64,000 nt of DNA from Sphingopyxis sp. MSC1_008 (lineage in GTDB: Bacteria > Pseudomonadota > Alphaproteobacteria > Sphingomonadales > Sphingomonadaceae), in assembly GCF_023197165.1 (NCBI RefSeq), contig NZ_JALPRD010000011.1, positions 87,489-151,488 of the forward strand, given 5' to 3'. The notes below the pieces were generated by a model. The model saw only the letters and a program-made list of their open reading frames with translations. It made no database searches and was not told the origin of the DNA. Below, piece after piece: positions 41,755 through 51,058 of the stretch. A program made the translations under genes and the position numbers. Each line of letters starts with the position of its first letter. Position 1 is the first letter of the stretch.

Positions 41755-42895
41755 CGGCTTTGGCCTCCAGGAAGCGGCGCGGGTTGACCGCGACGCCGTT
41801 CAAACGGACTTCGAAATGCAGGTGGCTGCCGGTCGAACGGCCGGTCGAGCCCATTTTGGCGATCTGCTGCCCCGCGGCGACCTGTGCGCCGACCTTGGAC
41901 GTAAAGCCCGACAAGTGGGCGTAGCGGGTCAGGATGCCCTGGCCGTGATCGACCTCGACGACATTGCCGTAACCCGACTTCTGTCCGACATAGACGACGC
42001 GGCCGGGCGCGGCGGCGAGGATCGGCGAGCCTAGCGGGCCGGGGAAATCGAGCCCCGAGTGCATCGCACCGGCGCCGGTAAAGGGATCGCTGCGGTAACC
42101 GTAGCTCGACGAGAGCATCAGCACATTCGCGGGCTTGCCCGAGGGGAGGGCAACGAGCGTGCGTTCGAGCACTTCCATGCGGAACAGCGCGCTTTCGAGC
42201 GCGGCGAACGACTTGCCGAGCGAACTCGCACGGCCGGTGTGGCTGCGATAGGGGATGAACGGACCACCGCGGCCGGCCGCGGCGTTGCGGACGAGCGCTG
42301 CGGGATTCATGCCGAGCTTGGCGACGGCGCCTTCGGCCTTCGCCGCGCGTTCGTTGACGGCAGTGAGCAGGCGTGTCGCGAAATCTTCCTGTCGCGCTTC
42401 GAGGCGGGCGAGGACCTGCGCTTCGGGGGGCAGGTTCGGGTCGATCAGCGCGCTGGTTTTCAGCGGCGCCTGTTCGGCCGCCGGCGTTGCGCCGACGGCA
42501 TGGGCTTCGGGTGTCACGGCTGCGGGCTCGACGCCGAAGTGAACCTTCGACCATTCCTCGAGCTGTTCCTGCCGGTCTTCGAGATCGGCGGCGGTTTCGG
42601 CGACATTGTTGCGATATTTGGCGATGCGTGCTTCGGAGGCGGCGGCGGCGGCCTGCTGCTGCGCGACCGCGGCGCGCTCACCCGAGGTGAGCAGCTGGTT
42701 GACGAGCACGGCCAGCGTCGCGCCGGCCCATGCGAGCAGCACGATACCGGCGATCAGCGCGACGCGCTTTTGCCAGACGGCGGTGACACGCAGGAAGCGG
42801 ACATGCCCGTGCGTGCGGACGAAGATTTCATGGTCCTGAAACAGCGCAGAAAAACGCTGGCGCAAATCGCGCAGACCCGTTGTTTTCGATGACAA
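41684..42895 (-). CDS. M23-family peptidoglycan endopeptidase (LytM type)
   Basis: A 403-residue protein with a cytoplasmic start, one transmembrane helix (about residues 45-65), a coiled coil (about 72-115), a middle region and a C-terminal LytM/M23 domain. The zinc site has HSGLDF (HxxxD) and the closing HLHFEV. It is expected to cleave cross-bridges, possibly guided by the overlapping bactofilin. The ATG at 42895 begins MSSKTTGLRDL. The upstream gap carries a GANTC cluster. Confidence 0.92.
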   Translation of the reverse strand: MSSKTTGLRDLRQRFSALFQDHEIFVRTHGHVRFLRVTAVWQKRVALIAGIVLLAWAGATLAVLVNQLLTSGERAAVAQQQAAAAASEARIAKYRNNVAETAADLEDRQEQLEEWSKVHFGVEPAAVTPEAHAVGATPAAEQAPLKTSALIDPNLPPEAQVLARLEARQEDFATRLLTAVNERAAKAEGAVAKLGMNPAALVRNAAAGRGGPFIPYRSHTGRASSLGKSFAALESALFRMEVLERTLVALPSGKPANVLMLSSSYGYRSDPFTGAGAMHSGLDFPGPLGSPILAAAPGRVVYVGQKSGYGNVVEVDHGQGILTRYAHLSGFTSKVGAQVAAGQQIAKMGSTGRSTGSHLHFEVRLNGVAVNPRRFLEAKADVLEVKADARQRVGSVAAARGAR

Positions 42896-43135
42896 GTGGC
42901 GACCCCATCTTGTGTTTTATTGGAGCCCTCCGCCCCGATTGATGCGCGCTGTATCAGGCCGGTTGCACGGGCGCGAATCTTTGGAGGGCGAGTCGGGCCG
43001 AGTCGAAATTTTCGTGCGGTGAACGGTGTCAAACGGTCGGAACGCCGCCATTTTGGCAGGAAAATGCCCGCGAATCGGCAAATTCGATTGACGGCTTGCT
43101 TACCATTTTCAGGTAACGCTAAGCGGGTGAATATC
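42896..43135. promoter_or_regulatory. Divergent intergenic region with GANTC cluster
   Basis: This 240-bp gap separates the M23/bactofilin pair from the membrane methyltransferase-like gene. GANTC sites occur at 42975, 42990, 43000 and 43072, four in 102 bp. CcrM methylation of such clusters can time promoters with the cell cycle. No clear promoter pair is visible for either side. Confidence 0.45.
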
Positions 43136-44533
43136 ATGGCGAAATCTGCTCCATCCCACACCGACGAATCGGTAAATGCTCCGGCCGAGCTGGGGGGTGT
43201 CCGACCGCGTTCGGCGGTCAGCGCGGGCGTGGGCATCGTTGGGCTCATCGGTCTGGTAAGCTATTTGCTGATCGCGCGCTTTGCGCCGGAGATTGCGGCC
43301 TTTCTTGGTGTCGACTGGGGATCCCGCGGTGCGATGAACGGCCCCAATTCGGCCATCGCGAGCGTGCTGGCCTGCGGATTGCCGATGGTGCTGTGGTCGG
43401 TTTTCGTCGACAAAGTGCACCGCAATCCGTCGACGGGGATCGACTGGGCGCAGCGCCGTCCGTGGCGTGAGACGCTCGACATCAGCCTGACTAAGCTTGC
43501 CGGGCTGTGGGCGACTTGGGGGCTGATCGCGCTGATCTATGCGACGATGCGCTATTATTGGGAGGGCAATTACGCCTTTTCGATGAATTTGCTCGAAACC
43601 GTCGCGCCGTGGCTGCTGCTCGTGTCGGTGCCCTATATGCTGTGGCTCGACCGGCGCATGATCGAACCCCGCGACGGTTGCTGGCAGTTCGGCCGCTGGC
43701 TGATCACACCGGGGCAACCCGTCGACGGCCGCGCGATCGGGCATCATCTGCGCGCGTGGGCGGTGAAGGGCTTTTTCACCGCCTTCATGCTGTCGATCGT
43801 GCCAGGGAATTTCTCGGCGCTGGTGACAGTGCCGATGAGCGAAGTGCTCGCCAACCCCTATATGATGGGACTGTGGGCGATCAATTTGCTCTATCTGGTC
43901 GACGTCCATATCGCGACGGTGGGCTATATCCTGACGCTGAAACCGCTCGATGCGCATATCCGTACCGCTAACCCCTATGGCATGGCGTGGGTCGCGGCGC
44001 TCGTCTGTTATCCGCCCTTCATCCTGATGAGTGGCGGGCCGCTCGATTATCAGGTCCATGGTTCCGACTGGGGCTATTGGCTGCAGGGACACGAGGGTCT
44101 TTTGATCATATGGGGCGTGGTGCTCGTGCTGCTCACCGCGATCTACAGCTGGGCGACGATGGCGTTCGGCATCCGCTTTTCGAACCTGACGCATCGCGGC
44201 GTCATCACGCATGGGCCCTACGCTTTCACGCGCCACCCGGCCTATATTTCGAAGAACCTCAGCTGGTGGGTCGGCTCGCTGCCCTTCCTCGTCACCGCGG
44301 GCGGTTGGGTCGAGGGGGCGCGTAACGTCGTGCTGCTTGGCCTCGTCAGCGGTGTTTATTACTGGCGCGCCAAGACCGAGGAGAAGCATCTCCTCGCCGA
44401 TCCGACCTATGTGGCGTACTGGAACTGGGCGCAGGCGAATGCGCTGGTGCCGCGCTTGTTCGCACGGATCACGGGGCGCAAACGCCCGCTGATCCGGCTC
44501 GAACCCGACGAGCGCATGGGCCCGGTCGCTTAG
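43136..44533 (+). CDS. Polytopic membrane protein with isoprenylcysteine-methyltransferase-like C-terminus
   Basis: A 465-residue protein with about ten hydrophobic segments. Near the C-terminus it contains HGPYAFTRHPAYISKNLSWWV and YWRAKTEEKHLLADPTYVAYW, the ICMT/phospholipid-methyltransferase-type cofactor-binding pattern (RHPxY and a later Glu pair). It may methylate a membrane lipid or a thiol. The ATG at 43136 is chosen. A GTG at 43127 would add three residues. It is convergent with the next gene, with four-base overlapping ends. Confidence 0.72.
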   Translation: MAKSAPSHTDESVNAPAELGGVRPRSAVSAGVGIVGLIGLVSYLLIARFAPEIAAFLGVDWGSRGAMNGPNSAIASVLACGLPMVLWSVFVDKVHRNPSTGIDWAQRRPWRETLDISLTKLAGLWATWGLIALIYATMRYYWEGNYAFSMNLLETVAPWLLLVSVPYMLWLDRRMIEPRDGCWQFGRWLITPGQPVDGRAIGHHLRAWAVKGFFTAFMLSIVPGNFSALVTVPMSEVLANPYMMGLWAINLLYLVDVHIATVGYILTLKPLDAHIRTANPYGMAWVAALVCYPPFILMSGGPLDYQVHGSDWGYWLQGHEGLLIIWGVVLVLLTAIYSWATMAFGIRFSNLTHRGVITHGPYAFTRHPAYISKNLSWWVGSLPFLVTAGGWVEGARNVVLLGLVSGVYYWRAKTEEKHLLADPTYVAYWNWAQANALVPRLFARITGRKRPLIRLEPDERMGPVA

Positions 44534-44829
44534 TCCTTCATGGCGCCCGCTGCGGCGGCGCGCCTGGCCTGTAGTTCGACATATGCCGCGTTGATCGCGC
44601 GCCACGCCTGCTCGCATTGCTGCTGGTCCGTATGCCGCTTGCTGGCGCACAGCCGGTCGAGCCGTTCCAGAACCGCCTTGGGGCTATCGTTCCGGCTAAA
44701 GGGATAGGTTCGGACACTCTCCGAATAGCCCATGGCGCCGAATTCGGCGAGCGAAGGCATATCCGCGGCGGATGCGGCGGTGGCGAACAAGCCAGCGGCG
44801 ACAAGGCCCAGGGTCAAACGACGCATCAT
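44530..44829 (-). CDS. Small secreted protein of unknown function
   Basis: A 99-residue protein with a signal peptide (LTLGLVAAGLFATAASA, cleavage near AAD). The mature part is about 77 residues and largely helical, with two cysteines (about residues 61 and 72) that could form a disulfide: LDRLCASKRHTDQQQCEQAW. I do not recognise the family. The start may be either of two adjacent ATGs at 44829 or 44826. Its end overlaps the convergent gene by four bases. Confidence 0.7.
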   Translation of the reverse strand: MMRRLTLGLVAAGLFATAASAADMPSLAEFGAMGYSESVRTYPFSRNDSPKAVLERLDRLCASKRHTDQQQCEQAWRAINAAYVELQARRAAAAGAMKD

Positions 44830-44885
44830 CGACTCCCATATCGTTGCAGGGCGATGATAACATGGAAATAATTGGAAACGAAGCC

Positions 44886-44918
44886 CGATCCGCGCGGAGC
44901 GAAACCCCGCGCGGATCG
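44886..44918. terminator. Hairpin terminator after the TonB receptor gene
   Basis: Perfect 12-bp arms (CGATCCGCGCGG and its complement) around a 9-nt loop, seven bases past the TonB-receptor stop. Neither side has a long T tract, so termination may be Rho-assisted. Confidence 0.65.
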
Positions 44919-44925
44919 ACGGCTT

Positions 44926-47187
44926 TTAGAATTTGAAGCCCGCCTCGATCCCGTAAATTCGGGGTTCGTTGACGTAGCTCGTGAGGTTGTTGAAATCGAT
45001 GCCGCCGGTCGGCGATTCATCGTTCGTGATGTTGCGCACGAAGCCCGCGATGTCGAAGCGATCGGTCTTGTAGCCGACGCGCACGCCGCCCTCGAGCAGC
45101 TTGTCGTCCGAGAATTCGACCGAGCGATAGAGGAAGAACTGCACCTTTGAACGGTAATACCAGTCGGTGAAGGCATAGATGGCGCCATCGCCGACGGGGA
45201 TTTCATAACCCGCGGTCCAGTTGAGCGTCCACTTCGGCGATTGCGGCAACTGGTTGCCGTCGATCGAGAAGATGCCCGGGCTGCCGGCGCGCGGCGGGTC
45301 GAGCACGGTACACGGCGTCGCCGAGCCGCAGCCTGCGACGAAGGCGTTGGCATCGTCGATCTCGGCGACGTTCCATGCGCCGCCGATCGAGAAGGTCAGG
45401 CCCTTCGCCGGTGCCGCCTGCAGTTCGGCCTCGATGCCATGGCCCTTGGCGTCGACGTTGAGCAGGCTCGCGACGTTCGACGTCCCGCCGACCGCGGTCA
45501 GCTGAAGATCCTTGGTGTCGAAATAATAGCCGGTCAGGTTGAAGCGGACGCGGTTGTCGAGGAAGTTGGTCTTGATCCCCGCTTCATACGACATCGTCTC
45601 TTCCTGATCGGCGGTCGAGATGGTGCGCGAGAAGGTCAGACGGCCCTGCACCGACGGCGCGCGATAACCGCGCGCGACGCGGGCGTAGAGCGTGACGGCG
45701 TCCGACGCCTCATAAGTGGCGCTGGCGTCCCACGTCAGCAGCTTGCCCTTGACGCGCGCGGCCTGCGGCGGGACGGGCGTGTTCGGGTTGACGACGAAAT
45801 CGGGGCGCGTTTCGACCGGACGCGACGCGACGAAATCGCGCGTGTCGTGGTTGTAGCGCGCGCCGGCCTGCAGCTTGAAGCCATTGTCGAATTCATAATT
45901 GACCGAGCCGAAGAGGCCGTAGGCTTCGCTGTCCTGCCGCTGGATCGCGATCGCCGAGGGGGTCGCATCGGTCGGACCGCCAAACTCGAAGCTCGAAATG
46001 TCGAGCTTTTCGTCGAAGTAGAAGGCGCCGAACTGATAGCCGAGCCCGCCGCTGTTGTTCGACGCGATACGGATTTCCTGCGTGAACTGGTCGAGGCTGG
46101 GGACATTGTCCTGGCTCTGTGCCTGGAACGGGATCAGCCCGGGACCCGACACCGGTAGGAACACCGCGCCGAAGCCGCCATCGATGTCGCCGCGGCTACG
46201 GAAATTGCCGTTCCAATAGGAAGTGATCGAATAAGCGGTCACCGGCCCGAAATCATATTCGAGGTTCAGCCCGGCGTTATAGGTGTTGAGCTTCTGGAAG
46301 TTCAGCCCGTCCTGATACACCTCGTCGCGCTTGAATTCGGTGCCCGCGCCGCCGAGGCCGACGAGCTTGTTGCTGCCCGGAAGCTGCGTGTTGGCGCGGA
46401 AGATGATCGCCGAGCCGTCATAGATGCGGACCTGCCCGGTCACGCGGCCGGTGAAGGGGCCGTTTTCATATTGAAGCTGGAGGCGCGCGGCGATGTCGTC
46501 ATAGCCGCCGAGGTCGTTTTTCTTGGTCGTCGCGATATTGTCGACCCAATTGTCGCGATGCTGGAACAAGGTCGACAGGCGGACCGAGAAGCCGCTGTCG
46601 TCGGCGGCGCCCGCCGCGACCTCGACCTGCGTGGTGCCGTAGCGGCCATAGCTGGCGCGGGCGTAACCGCCGGTCTTGCCGGGCTTGACGGTGTCGAACT
46701 TGACGATGCCTGCGGGGGTGTTGCGGCCGAACAGGGTGCCCTGCGGCCCGCGCAGCACTTCGACGCGGTCGAGGTCGAAGATCGGGAAGCCCTTGAGGAT
46801 CGGGTTTTCGAGGACGACATCGTCATAGACGAGGCTGACCGGCTGCGACGCGTTGAGGTCGAAATCGGTGTTGCCGAGCCCGCGGATGTAAAAGCGCGGG
46901 AAGGTGCGGCCGAACGAGCTTTCGATGTTGAGGCTGGGGACGCGGCCCGCGAGCACGCGGACGTCCGAGCCGGTCGAGGTGATCGCGTCGAGCGTATTGC
47001 CCGACAGCACCGAGACGGCGACGGGCACATCCTGCAGGCTTTCCTCGCGGCGCTGCGCGGTGACGACGATGTCGCCGAGGCCCGATTCTTCGGCGACGGG
47101 AGCGGCATCCTGCGCCGCGGCGGGGGCGGCCCAAGCTGCGGTGGCAAGGGCGACGCTTATAGCAATAGTGGAAGGAAAGTGGCGCAT
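44926..47187 (-). CDS. TonB-dependent receptor
   Basis: An outer-membrane transporter driven by TonB. The 753-residue protein has a signal peptide cleaved near AAAQ, a TonB-box-like DIVVTAQ at residues 39-45, a plug domain and a 22-strand barrel ending in Phe (GIEAGFKF). The start at 47187 follows GGAAGCTCGCC. The substrate is not evident, and no siderophore, sugar or B12 gene adjoins it. A 22-bp palindrome 200 bp upstream (47388-47409) may be its operator. Confidence 0.94.
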   Translation of the reverse strand: MRHFPSTIAISVALATAAWAAPAAAQDAAPVAEESGLGDIVVTAQRREESLQDVPVAVSVLSGNTLDAITSTGSDVRVLAGRVPSLNIESSFGRTFPRFYIRGLGNTDFDLNASQPVSLVYDDVVLENPILKGFPIFDLDRVEVLRGPQGTLFGRNTPAGIVKFDTVKPGKTGGYARASYGRYGTTQVEVAAGAADDSGFSVRLSTLFQHRDNWVDNIATTKKNDLGGYDDIAARLQLQYENGPFTGRVTGQVRIYDGSAIIFRANTQLPGSNKLVGLGGAGTEFKRDEVYQDGLNFQKLNTYNAGLNLEYDFGPVTAYSITSYWNGNFRSRGDIDGGFGAVFLPVSGPGLIPFQAQSQDNVPSLDQFTQEIRIASNNSGGLGYQFGAFYFDEKLDISSFEFGGPTDATPSAIAIQRQDSEAYGLFGSVNYEFDNGFKLQAGARYNHDTRDFVASRPVETRPDFVVNPNTPVPPQAARVKGKLLTWDASATYEASDAVTLYARVARGYRAPSVQGRLTFSRTISTADQEETMSYEAGIKTNFLDNRVRFNLTGYYFDTKDLQLTAVGGTSNVASLLNVDAKGHGIEAELQAAPAKGLTFSIGGAWNVAEIDDANAFVAGCGSATPCTVLDPPRAGSPGIFSIDGNQLPQSPKWTLNWTAGYEIPVGDGAIYAFTDWYYRSKVQFFLYRSVEFSDDKLLEGGVRVGYKTDRFDIAGFVRNITNDESPTGGIDFNNLTSYVNEPRIYGIEAGFKF

Positions 47188-47504
47188 GGCGAGCTTCCTG
47201 AAACAGAGTTGACGATGGGAGAGTGGAAAAACCAGAGGCTCTTTGGCTTTCCCCGCGCACGCAATCAATCGCGGAAGCGCGCACCGCTGACTTTCATGTC
47301 AGCAGTGTTGCGCATTTGCTGCACTTCGGGGGCGGTTCGGTCGGCTGCCGTCGGCGGCGAACGACGCCAACCATCATCGTCACCCTCTAACGAGACACGT
47401 GGCTCGTTAAACTTGATTCGGGGCCCGTGACTTCAGCGCTGCCGTGGATCCCGGATCAAGTCCGGGATGACGAGAGGGAGGACGCCGTCGCATGCGTCGG
47501 TGGG
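47188..47504. promoter_or_regulatory. Regulatory gap upstream of the TonB receptor
   Basis: This 317-bp non-coding stretch holds a 22-bp palindrome at 47388-47409 (TAACGAG-ACACGTGG-CTCGTTA, perfect 7-bp arms with an inner CACGTG). It also has a 6-bp inverted repeat GCTGAC-TTTCAT-GTCAGC at 47286-47303 and a degenerate dispersed palindrome (47411-47472). Each could bind a regulator; no family is recognisable. Confidence 0.6.
47411..47472. repeat. Degenerate copy of the GGACTTGATCC palindrome family
   Basis: The right arm 47446-47472 (GGATCCCGGATCAAGTCC and beyond) is well preserved. The left arm is decayed (ACTTGATTCGGGGCCC). The spacer GACTTCAGCG matches the copy at 22878 in reverse, showing common origin. 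Confidence 0.7.
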
Positions 47505-48878
47505 TTAAAAGCTCAGCTCGTCGTAGATTTTCGAAAGATCGCCGCCCCATGCGCCTTCATATTGGTCGAGCAGGTCGTGCGCGGGGGATTTGCCGTTCTT
47601 GGCGATACGGCGGAGCGCTTCGAGGAAGCCGACTTCGTTGTCGCCCATCGAATTGACCTCGCCGCGCGCGGCGAGACCCGCGGCGGCGATGTCGAGGACG
47701 CGGTGCGCGAGTTCGCCCACGGTGCCGCCGCCGGGGGCGGGGGCGTCGAGGCCTTCGCTGGGGACAGCATCGCGGAGCGTCTGCTGTTCCTCGATGCTCC
47801 AGCCCTTGACCAGGTCCCACGCCGCGTCGAGCGCGGCCTGATCGTAGAGCAGGCCGACCCAGAGCGCGGGCAGCGCGCAGATGCGGTTCCACGGGCCGCC
47901 GTCGGCGCCGCGCATTTCGAGGAAGCTCTTCAAGCGCACTTCGGGGAAGGCGGTCGAGAGATGGTCGTTCCAGTCGGAGAGGCGCGGTTTCTCGCCGGGG
48001 AGCGCAGGGAGCTCGCCCTTCAGGAAGTCGCGGAAGCTCTGCCCCGCGGCGTCGATATATTTGCCGTCGCGGAAGACGAAATACATCGGCACGTCGAGCA
48101 TATAGTCGACATAGCGCTCATAGCCGAAACCCTGCTCGAACACGAAGGGCAGCATGCCGGTGCGCGCGGGGTCGGTGTCGGTCCAGATATGGCTGCGGTA
48201 CGACATATAGCCGTTGGGCCGCCCTTCGGTGAAGGGCGAGGAGGCGAAGAGCGCGGTCGCGATCGGTTGCAGCGCCAGCGAGACGCGGAACTTCTGCACC
48301 ATGTCGGCCTCGGACGAATAGTCGAGGTTGGTCTGGATCGTGCAGGTGCGCAGCATCATGTCGAGCCCCATGCTGCCGACGCGCGGCATATGGTCGAGCA
48401 TGATCTTGTAGCGCCCCTTGGGCATGATCGGCAGCTCGGCGCGCGTCTTGTCGGGCCACATGCCGAGGCCGAGGAAGCCGAGGCCGAGTTCGGCGCCGAC
48501 CTCTTTCACCTGTTTCAGGTGACGGCCGGTCTCGGCGCAGGTCTGGTGGAGGTTTTCGAGCGGCGCGCCGGACAATTCCAATTGACCCGCGGGTTCGAGG
48601 CTTACGGTGCCGTCGCTGCCCGCGAGCGCGATCACCTTGCCGCCCTCGATCACCGGTTCCCAGCCGAAGCGCGTTAGCGCCATCAACAGGTCGTGGATGC
48701 CGCCGGGCTCGTCATAGCTGGGGGCGCGGTGGTCAGCAGTGCGATAGACGAATTTCTCGTGCTCGGTGCCGATACGCCAGCGGTCCTTGGGCTTTTCGCC
48801 CTTGATCATGGGGACCGCGAGCTGGTCGCGGCTTTCGACGATGGGATCGTTGCTGTCCGAGGCGGTGCGCGTGCTCAT
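47505..48878 (-). CDS. gshA: Glutamate-cysteine ligase, plant/alphaproteobacterial type
   Basis: GshA makes gamma-glutamylcysteine, the first and limiting step of glutathione synthesis. The 457-residue protein matches the GCS2/plant-type family: RIGTEHEKFVYR, VSLEPAGQLELSG, and a long SFLEMRGADGGPWNRICALPA segment, with the substrate and metal residues in SMGDNEVGFLEAL near the end. A perfect -10 (TATAAT, minus strand, 48892-48887) lies eight bases before the ATG at 48878, so the mRNA may be leaderless. Glutathione from this gene would supply the GST block. Confidence 0.94.
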   Translation of the reverse strand: MSTRTASDSNDPIVESRDQLAVPMIKGEKPKDRWRIGTEHEKFVYRTADHRAPSYDEPGGIHDLLMALTRFGWEPVIEGGKVIALAGSDGTVSLEPAGQLELSGAPLENLHQTCAETGRHLKQVKEVGAELGLGFLGLGMWPDKTRAELPIMPKGRYKIMLDHMPRVGSMGLDMMLRTCTIQTNLDYSSEADMVQKFRVSLALQPIATALFASSPFTEGRPNGYMSYRSHIWTDTDPARTGMLPFVFEQGFGYERYVDYMLDVPMYFVFRDGKYIDAAGQSFRDFLKGELPALPGEKPRLSDWNDHLSTAFPEVRLKSFLEMRGADGGPWNRICALPALWVGLLYDQAALDAAWDLVKGWSIEEQQTLRDAVPSEGLDAPAPGGGTVGELAHRVLDIAAAGLAARGEVNSMGDNEVGFLEALRRIAKNGKSPAHDLLDQYEGAWGGDLSKIYDELSF

Positions 48879-48886
48879 ATCGCGCC

Positions 48887-48892
48887 ATTATA
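48887..48892 (-). promoter_or_regulatory. Candidate -10 box of gshA
   Basis: TATAAT on the minus strand, eight bases before the gshA ATG. The -35 is weak (TTGCAT at 14-bp spacing or GATTGC at 16 bp). If used, transcription would start at or within two bases of the start codon. Confidence 0.45.
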
Positions 48893-48985
48893 CGGTTCGG
48901 TACAGAATGCAATCGGGTGTTGCAGCCTGCTATTTCACCCTGACGCGAAGGTGGATCGTGAAGCGTGGTTCCGGCGCCGCGCCTG

Positions 48986-50968
48986 TCAATTGACTGTCAC
49001 GTCGAAGGCGATGGCGAGGGCGTTGCCAGGCGCCAGCGTCGTCGCGGTTGCGGCAACCGTCGTGCCGCCGATCGATGCCCCGAACGGATCGCTTTCGTCG
49101 GCGCCGCTCGCATTGTCGTCCTCGACCGTCGCCGCGCCCGCGCAACTTGTGCCGCTGCGCAGCGAACCGGGGGTGAAGGTCGTGTTTGCGGGAAGCGCAT
49201 CGGCGACGTTGATCCCGGTCGCGGTGCCGCTGCCATTGTTGGTGACGAGGATGCAATAGCGCATCGTCGCGCCGGGGATCGCTTTTGGATCGGCCGTCCC
49301 GTTCGTGGGGTCGCTGACGACGCTGCTGGTCTTGACGATCGTCAGGTTGGTGGTCGGGCGGCAGAATAGGATGTCATGGATCGCGGCGCCCTGTTGTCCG
49401 GGGTCGGCAGGGGCGAGGCTATGGCTGCCATAGGTTATGACGATGGTGTCGACGGGTGCGGCAAAGGTCACGACAACATTGCCGTTGCCGCTGCCGTCGG
49501 CCGAGGTGGCGTCGCCATAGGCGCTGTTACCGATGACATAATTGCTGACCCCGTTGGTGAGCGTGGGCGTCACCGGCGATCCGTTGAAGCTGCCCGTCAC
49601 GGTCAAACGGTCGGCGAACTGCCCCGCCGCATAGTCGATATCGAACACGCGAAATTGGACGCCGGGAACCGCGGTCGGCAAGCTGATCGTCGAGGTGATG
49701 GCGCCCGCCTGGCTGGTGAAATCGGCGATCTCGAAGATCGAAAATTGGGCCGGGGTGAAGCCGCCGGTGACGACATTCTGGCGCGTCGGCGACTGGCCGC
49801 CATAGGTCGCATTGTTGAGGAACGCGCCGCCGCTGATGCCGATATTGAAATTCATCGTGCCGATCGCGGTCAGTGCATAGGTGCCGCTCGTCGTGCCCGC
49901 AGCCCAGGCGACACCGTCCCAGTCGTGCATCGTCGTGCCGACGGGGCAGACGAGTGTCGGCGGGGTGCCCGCGGCGCGCGTGCCCGAAACGGTGAAGCTG
50001 GCGGTATCATAATCATCCTCGCCCGCCGCGCCGTTGCCGGGGATCGAATCGAAGTCGAACGCCGACGACGCGTTGATCTCGGCGATATTGGTCACGCTCG
50101 CGCCCGCGGTGGCGGTGACGTTGCCGGTGATCGTCAGCGTTCGCGTCGTTCCCGGCGGGATGCTGCCGACCGTCCACACGCCGGTCGTGCTGTTGTAACT
50201 GCCGAAACCCGAGGCGCTGGTGAAGGTGAAGCCCGCGGGCAGTGTGTCCTGCACCGTCACGCCGCTCGCGGTCAGCGCCGAGCCGCTTGCGTTCGTGACG
50301 CTCAATATATAGTTGATGCTGGCGCCGGGCGCGGGCGACGCGTTGCTCACCGACTTGGTCAGCGACAGGTCGGCGGACGGGGCGATCGGCACGGTCGTGA
50401 GCGTCAGGTCGGTGCGGGTGAAGTTGCCGCTGTCGCTGTTGAGTGAATCGCATATCGTGAGCTGCCAGGTGCCTGTCGAGCCCTGCCCATTGAAGCTCGC
50501 GAGCGAGCCCTCGGGGCGAAAAATGCGCTGATAGGGCGGCGCCGCGGCCGTGTTGTCGTTCGTGCTGTGCGCCGTGATGCTCGCGGCCGCGCTATCGTCG
50601 AACAGGACGTTCAGATTGTTGGCCGAAGTGCCGACATTGGTGATCAGATCGACCACGGTTCCGGATGGCGAAACCAGAGTCGCGCGAATGTCGCCACGAT
50701 AGCTGTGCGTAAACTGGACGCCGATATTCACATCGGTGACCTGCGCGTTGGCGGCGACGGTGAAATTTCGTACCATCGGACTGGCGCATGTCGTCGCGGT
50801 TTCGCTGATCGTGCCGGTTGCCGTGTTGCTGTAGCTGGTGGTCGTCTGTGCGATGGCGGGATTGCTGGCAAGCGTCAACGCCAGCCAAACGAGCATGAGA
50901 CATACTCGCACAGACAGCAAACACTGGCCCCCACGCCAGCAGTATCGGCTCTGGTCCCGCCGTTGCAT
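48986..50968 (-). CDS. Large secreted protein with P-type and DUF11 domains
   Basis: A 660-residue protein with an N-terminal signal (cleavage near AIAQT). In order: a proprotein-convertase P-domain-like beta-sandwich (about residues 55-195), a DUF11 beta-repeat (about 200-310, starting ADLSLTKSVSNASPAPGASINYILSVTNASG), a CP-flanked domain with DIDYAAGQFADRLTVTG (about 335-535), and a second DUF11 (about 545-660). It is Thr/Ser/Asn-rich with few Lys. It looks like a surface or secreted adhesin-like scaffold. It has no C-terminal anchor or autotransporter barrel, so the secretion route is unclear. Confidence 0.8.
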   Translation of the reverse strand: MQRRDQSRYCWRGGQCLLSVRVCLMLVWLALTLASNPAIAQTTTSYSNTATGTISETATTCASPMVRNFTVAANAQVTDVNIGVQFTHSYRGDIRATLVSPSGTVVDLITNVGTSANNLNVLFDDSAAASITAHSTNDNTAAAPPYQRIFRPEGSLASFNGQGSTGTWQLTICDSLNSDSGNFTRTDLTLTTVPIAPSADLSLTKSVSNASPAPGASINYILSVTNASGSALTASGVTVQDTLPAGFTFTSASGFGSYNSTTGVWTVGSIPPGTTRTLTITGNVTATAGASVTNIAEINASSAFDFDSIPGNGAAGEDDYDTASFTVSGTRAAGTPPTLVCPVGTTMHDWDGVAWAAGTTSGTYALTAIGTMNFNIGISGGAFLNNATYGGQSPTRQNVVTGGFTPAQFSIFEIADFTSQAGAITSTISLPTAVPGVQFRVFDIDYAAGQFADRLTVTGSFNGSPVTPTLTNGVSNYVIGNSAYGDATSADGSGNGNVVVTFAAPVDTIVITYGSHSLAPADPGQQGAAIHDILFCRPTTNLTIVKTSSVVSDPTNGTADPKAIPGATMRYCILVTNNGSGTATGINVADALPANTTFTPGSLRSGTSCAGAATVEDDNASGADESDPFGASIGGTTVAATATTLAPGNALAIAFDVTVN

Positions 50969-51058
50969 GGCGCCGCTATGGCCTGTGCGTAGCTAATATC
51001 GGGTTAAAATCGGCGACTTGGCCGTATTTCTGTGCGGCAACGGGACAAAAGCGGGGAT

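Noticed and set aside
43109..44650. 513-codon minus-strand frame
   Set aside because: Antisense to the membrane methyltransferase-like gene; no hydrophobic segments or motifs.
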